From Salicibibacter cibarius (lineage in GTDB: Bacteria; Bacillota; Bacilli; Bacillales; Marinococcaceae): 64,000 nt of DNA. Positions 60,376 to 64,000 of the stretch are shown here, in pieces. The notes below the pieces were generated by a model. The model saw only the letters and a program-made list of their open reading frames with translations, was not told the DNA's origin and did not search any database. Made by a program: the position numbers and the translations under genes. The stretch is from contig NZ_CP054705.1 in the NCBI RefSeq assembly GCF_016495725.1, forward strand, positions 1,054,001 through 1,118,000. Direction: 5' to 3'. How positions within the stretch are numbered: position 1 is the stretch's first letter; each line of letters starts with the position of its first letter.

Positions 60376-60493
60376 TTTACACTTAAAACTTTTTTACACA
60401 TATTTTACACACGGTTAAAGTAAAACCCTAATTAGAAGCGGGTTTCTTTCATTATATAGAAGCCTCTCTGAGGCTTCTCCTTTTTTAATCGGA
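60376..60493. other. attR: right prophage-host junction
   Basis: It carries the three left-arm TTTACAC repeats (60376, 60393, 60403) and the shared core up to 60471. Host sequence then completes the hairpin AGAAGCCTC-TCT-GAGGCTTCT with a T run at 60458-60486. The phage has therefore integrated in a host transcription terminator, and its own end restores the left stem. The upstream host gene is outside the window. Confidence 0.7.
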
Positions 60494-60503
60494 GGGATGT
60501 TTC

Positions 60504-61406
60504 ATGAGATGGAGCAAGGGGTTAATTACGGGAGTTTTTCTCTTATTGATTTCGGCGTGTTCGGATGAGGATGTAGAAGAAAATGAAGCGGCCGATTCTG
60601 CTGAAGATCTAAACGAGGCATACGGGGACGATGTCGGATTGACGGTCGAAACGCCTGAAAATCTATCTTTTGCGACAGAGGGTACATTTACGTTTGAAGG
60701 GAATATTGAGGCGCACGAAACGTTAAATGACGATTACCTATGGGTGATCCTCGACACCGAGGATGACGATGAAACCGAAACCGGCAATGAATCGTTTGAA
60801 TATTTTGTTCCAATCGATGAAAATGGTTCTTTTTCTGAGGAAATTGCCTTACATTCCGGGGACTACAATCATCACGTAAGTGTGCGGGTGCCGAGCAATG
60901 ACTCCGGTGAAGAAAATACATTTTATGAAGGCTTGAATTTGGACGTACATAATGCAAGTGAAGAAGTGCAACGGGAGATTGAGTACACGTTATTGGGTCA
61001 TGAATACGGGCTTCAGATCGAGCAACCGGCCCAAAGCTATATTGAAGAAGAAAATGCGGTTCCGTTAGCGGGGACACTTACCGAGGCAAGTGATGATCAA
61101 CTTGTAATGGTTCAAGTTGAAAAAGATGGGGAAGAATCCCAATTTACAACCCCAGTTGAAAACGGGGAGTTCAACATAGATGTGCCGTTAAGCTTTGGGG
61201 AAGGGGTCCATACCATTAATGTGATGGTTTACGCAGAGGACGAAGACTTTTATTATGATGCGGCTTATCTACTGGCGGACGCTTCTTCCGATGAAGAACT
61301 GGTTCAGGTGGAAGCTTATGAAGAGTATTACGATTATGGTATTGAACAAAAAGTTAGCGCCGCATTCCCCTTCAAAATCTTTGATTTAGTGGGGGTTAGG
61401 CGCTAA
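60504..61406 (+). CDS. Host lipoprotein, 3' end disrupted by insertion element
   Basis: 300 residues. Type II signal peptide with lipobox ISAC and lipidated C19, then a highly acidic, beta-rich extracytoplasmic protein with two related modules (LTVETPENLSFATEGTFTFEG and LQIEQPAQSYIEEENAVPLAG). The frame runs to AAFPFKIFDL and then into the insertion element. The original end (IKIFDLGGEVHPDEEF…) is found beyond the element. Function unknown. Confidence 0.75.
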   Translation: MRWSKGLITGVFLLLISACSDEDVEENEAADSAEDLNEAYGDDVGLTVETPENLSFATEGTFTFEGNIEAHETLNDDYLWVILDTEDDDETETGNESFEYFVPIDENGSFSEEIALHSGDYNHHVSVRVPSNDSGEENTFYEGLNLDVHNASEEVQREIEYTLLGHEYGLQIEQPAQSYIEEENAVPLAGTLTEASDDQLVMVQVEKDGEESQFTTPVENGEFNIDVPLSFGEGVHTINVMVYAEDEDFYYDAAYLLADASSDEELVQVEAYEEYYDYGIEQKVSAAFPFKIFDLVGVRR

Positions 61407-62963
61407 GGTCTTGGTCTGTTTATTTTTAAAATCATTTTGGATAAGTATAGAATTAGACTTTGCATAAAGAGTAAGGTATAATAAAATCAAACAAATGTTT
61501 CCGTTATAAATAAATTACCTTGGAAAACGTTTGGAAGGAGGGTTTGATGATGAAGATAGCCAAAACATTGTCGCATAAGATTACGAATCACTCTCGTATC
61601 TTTGATGAAACGCTAGATATATACAACGACGCACTGGCTTTTATCATCGAAGTCATAGACAAAGAATTTGATAAACTTGATGATATGACGACGAAGTCTA
61701 TTACTGCTGCGGTGGAAAGGCTCATTCATACAACTGCATCAAACCCTTCTCCAAAGTACCGGGCATTTAACGCTCGTTTTTATAAGTTTCCTTCGTACTT
61801 TCGCAGAAGTGCCCTTGCTTCGGCTTTCGGGAAAGTGAAAAGCTATCGTTCCAATTTGCGTAACTGGGAAGAAGAGAAGGCAATTGCGCTTTCTGAGGGG
61901 AAAAATTTTAAAAAGAGCCCTCCGAAATTGCAATTAAAACACAAGGAATTCCCAGTGTTTTATCGAGGCAATATGTTCAAACGAACATCGGATACTACGG
62001 CTCAAATCAAAATTTTTCATAACAATGATTGGGTATGGGTCGATATCAAATTCAAAGACCAAGACTTATATAAACGGGGCGTTTGGGATTGGAAAGAAAA
62101 CAACCCTACGCTTGTTAAAGTCGGAAAAAAATATTTCCTGAATTTTAGTTATCAATCAAAAGTAAAATTAAATAAAACAAAAATCAACGACCAAAAAATC
62201 TGTGCGGTAGACCTTGGCATTAACAACTCTGCGGTTTGTTCGGTCATGGATATAAAAGGTGCTGTCTTGGCTCGAAAGTTTATCAACCAGCCAAAAGAAA
62301 AAGACCGGTTATATACGTTGACGAACAAGCTGCGCAAAGCGCAACGGGTGTCGGGTTGGATTGCTGCACCTAATTTTTGGCGTCGTATCAATGGGATTCA
62401 AAAACACATCGTGAATGATACATCGCATGAAATAATAACGTTCGCAATGGATAATGATTGCGATGTCATTGTTTTTGAATACTTGGATAAGATGAAGATG
62501 CCGAAAGGGTTTTGGGGCGCAAAAAAACTTCGCTTCAAACTTCGTTACTGGCGAAAGAAAGGGATTCAAAACAAAGTAACGGAGATGGCACATTATCTCG
62601 GTATGCGTATGTCAAGAGTGAATGCTCGTAATACAAGCAAGTTGGCATTTGATGGTTCCGGAGAAGTCGAGCGAAATTGGAAAAAAGACCTCGCCACATT
62701 TTCAAGTGGAAAAGTCTATCATGCCGATTTATCGGCTTCGTATAATATCGGTGCACGATACTTTGTTCGAGGTATCCAAAAATCCATGTCGGAAACGAAA
62801 TGGTTGTCACTTCAGGCAAACGTTCCTGAAGTGGCAAAAAGGACATATACGACTTTGTCTTCATTAATTAGCCTTACGAAAGCATTAGAGTCGCCGAAGG
62901 TGACTTAACCGCTTTTGTTTGTGCTGTATTTAAGATAAGGGATGCTCCATCAAAATCTTTGAT
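61386..62963 (+). mobile_element. IS200/IS605-like element carrying only tnpB
   Basis: An insertion of about 1.58 kb splitting the lipoprotein gene. TTGAT stands at both boundaries (61381-61385 and 62959-62963). It contains a single tnpB gene and no tnpA. An 18-base identity, TCAAAATCTTTGATTTAG, is present at both ends (61372 and 62950), so the exact borders are ambiguous by several bases. Hairpin-forming sequence (TTAGCGCC … GGCGCTAA, 61354-61406) overlaps the left end. Confidence 0.7.
61547..62908 (+). CDS. tnpB: TnpB (IS605 OrfB-type) RNA-guided nuclease
   Basis: 453 residues. RuvC catalytic residues are present: D222 (AVDLGINN), E311 (VIVFEYLD) and D394 (HADLSASYN). The zinc-ribbon region between them (NARNTSKLAFDGSGEVERNW … TFSSGKVYHAD) has lost all four usual cysteines. 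TnpB proteins cut DNA next to a short motif using an RNA from the element's right end. I chose ATG 61547, seven bases after GGAAGGAGG, over an upstream TTG. Confidence 0.85.
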   Translation: MMKIAKTLSHKITNHSRIFDETLDIYNDALAFIIEVIDKEFDKLDDMTTKSITAAVERLIHTTASNPSPKYRAFNARFYKFPSYFRRSALASAFGKVKSYRSNLRNWEEEKAIALSEGKNFKKSPPKLQLKHKEFPVFYRGNMFKRTSDTTAQIKIFHNNDWVWVDIKFKDQDLYKRGVWDWKENNPTLVKVGKKYFLNFSYQSKVKLNKTKINDQKICAVDLGINNSAVCSVMDIKGAVLARKFINQPKEKDRLYTLTNKLRKAQRVSGWIAAPNFWRRINGIQKHIVNDTSHEIITFAMDNDCDVIVFEYLDKMKMPKGFWGAKKLRFKLRYWRKKGIQNKVTEMAHYLGMRMSRVNARNTSKLAFDGSGEVERNWKKDLATFSSGKVYHADLSASYNIGARYFVRGIQKSMSETKWLSLQANVPEVAKRTYTTLSSLISLTKALESPKVT

Positions 62964-63035
62964 TTAGGTGGAGAGGTTCACCCTGATGAAGAATTTTTGG
63001 AAGAGACACATACACGAACAGAAATTATTTATTAA
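62949..63035 (+). pseudogene. Detached 3' end of the host lipoprotein gene
   Basis: 28 codons (IKIFDLGGEVHPDEEFLEET …) ending in TAA. Joining …SAAFPF before the element to KIFDLGGEVHP here restores one continuous protein, so this is the displaced C-terminus. Confidence 0.7.
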
Positions 63036-63060
63036 TGACGATTGATATTCATATTGCTGA

Positions 63061-63116
63061 CGAGATTGGGTCAAATTAATGATAAGCGTAGCGATCATTT
63101 GACCGAAAGGATCTCG
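63061..63116 (+). promoter_or_regulatory. Nested inverted repeats in the BCCT gene leader
   Basis: Outer arms CGAGAT/ATCTCG (63061, 63111) and inner arms GGTCAAAT/ATTTGACC (63069, 63097) enclose an AT-rich loop. The ribosome site AAAGGA at about 63107 lies between the right arms, so a folded leader could hide it. It might alternatively be a regulator site. Confidence 0.4.
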
Positions 63117-63124
63117 AATAAAAT

Positions 63125-64000
63125 ATGAAAAAACACAGCGTGCTGATCTTTTCCATCATCATCATTTTAATATTAGTGGCGGTCGGTTTTTTACTTCCTG
63201 AACAGTTGGAACGTTTTACCGGGGGATTGCAGGGGTTGATTAGTGACACGTTCGGGTGGTATTACCTTCTGCTCGTCACATTATTTTTACTCACGAGCTT
63301 GTATTTTCTCGTCAGTCCGGCAGGGAAATTGAAATTGGGAAAACCGGATGAAAAACCCGAATTTGGAAGAATTTCTTGGATCACAATGTTATTTAGCGCG
63401 GGTTTGGGCATTGGCCTTTTGTTTTTCGGTGCTTACGAACCGTTAAGCCATTACGCGGTACAGTCGCCGACGGGGGAGGTCGGCACACCGGAAGCAGCCA
63501 CCAATGCGTTAACGTTTTCCTTTTTTCACTGGGGGTTACACGGCTGGGGCGTGTACAGTATGCTTGCCTTGGCTTTAGCCTTTTATCATTTTCGTAATGA
63601 TCATCCTGCCTTAATCAGTTCGACGGTACAGCCTATCTTTCGGGGCGCCGTGAAGGGTGTTGTCGGCAAAATCATCGATGTTACTGCCGTGATTGCAACG
63701 GTGATCGGTGTGGCAACGTCGCTTGGCTTTGGTGCAACGCAATTAAATGGAGGAATTTCCTACTTATTTGGATTGCCCTCGAACTTTTTCTCTCAAGTCA
63801 TTATTGTGCTCATTATTACCGTCTTATTTATGATTTCTGCATGGTCGGGTTTATCGAAGGGGATTCGCTTTTTAAGCAATACAAATATGTTGGTTGCTGC
63901 AGTATTATTCATTCTCATGTTGTTCATTGGCCCGACGATCTTTAACTTAAATCTTTTTACGGATACACTGGGTAATTACATCCAAACGCTGCCGCGAATG
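63125..64000 (+). CDS. BCCT-family betaine/choline-type transporter (5' part)
   Basis: 292 residues are visible, cut by the window end. Family members have 12 membrane helices and import compatible solutes such as glycine betaine with sodium or protons. Here, helices begin at HSVLIFSIIIILILVAVGFL. The glycine-rich SAGLGIGLLFFGAYEPLSHY and the WGLHGWGVYSMLALALA segment are BCCT signatures. Important for osmotic adaptation. Substrate cannot be fixed without the remaining helices. Confidence 0.88.
   Translation, partial: MKKHSVLIFSIIIILILVAVGFLLPEQLERFTGGLQGLISDTFGWYYLLLVTLFLLTSLYFLVSPAGKLKLGKPDEKPEFGRISWITMLFSAGLGIGLLFFGAYEPLSHYAVQSPTGEVGTPEAATNALTFSFFHWGLHGWGVYSMLALALAFYHFRNDHPALISSTVQPIFRGAVKGVVGKIIDVTAVIATVIGVATSLGFGATQLNGGISYLFGLPSNFFSQVIIVLIITVLFMISAWSGLSKGIRFLSNTNMLVAAVLFILMLFIGPTIFNLNLFTDTLGNYIQTLPRM

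Larger units (their letters stand above)
18067..60471. mobile_element. Complete HK97-like siphophage prophage, about 42.4 kb
   Basis: This is one full phage genome from the P' side of attP to attR, with integrase at the left end and the excisionase-like gene at the right. Lysogeny, early, replication, late-activator, packaging, head, tail, lysis and accessory modules follow in the usual order. Several genes carry frameshifts (polymerase, dUTPase, the gene at 34583) or in-frame stops (31537), so inducibility is uncertain. Confidence 0.9.
42402..60471. repeat. Right copy of 18 kb direct repeat
   Basis: Counterpart of the stretch from position 1 to the attP core, carried by the complete prophage. 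Where the copies differ, this one has the intact tape measure and the intact 62-residue gene, but the shorter major tail frame. Confidence 0.95.

Noticed and set aside
1-64000. tRNA or rRNA genes
   Set aside because: I saw no cloverleaf with conserved T-loop sequence and no rRNA-like stretches. The att site is in a terminator, not a tRNA gene.

Overview
The window is almost entirely a temperate, HK97-like siphophage genome of a Gram-positive, low-GC host. The last 3.5 kb is host chromosome: a lipoprotein gene, a TnpB-type insertion element and a BCCT betaine/choline-type transporter. Strong AGGAGG-type ribosome sites, a prophage Sda homologue (Sda is known from Bacillaceae), very acidic membrane and lipoproteins and the BCCT carrier suggest a salt-adapted endospore-forming Bacillaceae, possibly Salicibibacter-like. 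The genus is only a guess.

Layout. 1-18066: right half of one phage copy (head closure, tail, lysis, a leftward accessory block, excisionase-like gene). 18066: a phage-phage junction with the structure of attP. 18067-60471: one complete prophage of about 42.4 kb, in the order integrase, repressor-protease fusion, operators, Cro-like gene, antirepressor, replication (DUF1351, family B polymerase, primase-helicase), nucleotide metabolism (dUTPase, dCMP deaminase), sigma-like factor, many small genes, RinA/ArpU-like late activator, HNH, terminase, portal-MuF fusion, protease, capsid, collagen-like head fibre, connector genes, tail, tape measure, baseplate, holin, amidase, accessory block, excisionase-like gene. 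60471: attR. Then host DNA.

Positions 1-18066 and 42402-60471 are a near-identical 18 kb direct repeat. This is what a tandem double lysogen looks like (phage-attP-phage-attR). It is also what an assembly running round a circular or excised phage would give. The copies differ by four indels, all in the first 7.8 kb of the left copy and mostly in homopolymers. Several single-copy genes (DNA polymerase, dUTPase, a gene before the terminase) also carry frameshifts, so either the prophage is decaying or the sequence has residual indel errors.

Lysogeny appears to be controlled by a single protein that joins a Cro/CI-type HTH to an ImmA/IrrE-type zinc protease, acting on ATAC-N8-GTAT operators in the divergent promoter region. 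Late genes are probably switched on by the RinA/ArpU-like protein. In the tail genes, a canonical A-AAA-AAC slippery site makes the tail chaperone fusion, an Ig-like domain lies out of frame behind the major tail protein, and a Gp37-like tail protein has been split, partly duplicated and given a peptidoglycan-binding domain related to the endolysin's. Between lysis genes and att is a leftward accessory block in which small genes are separated by four copies of the same terminator hairpin. One of these genes encodes Sda, the inhibitor of sporulation kinases.
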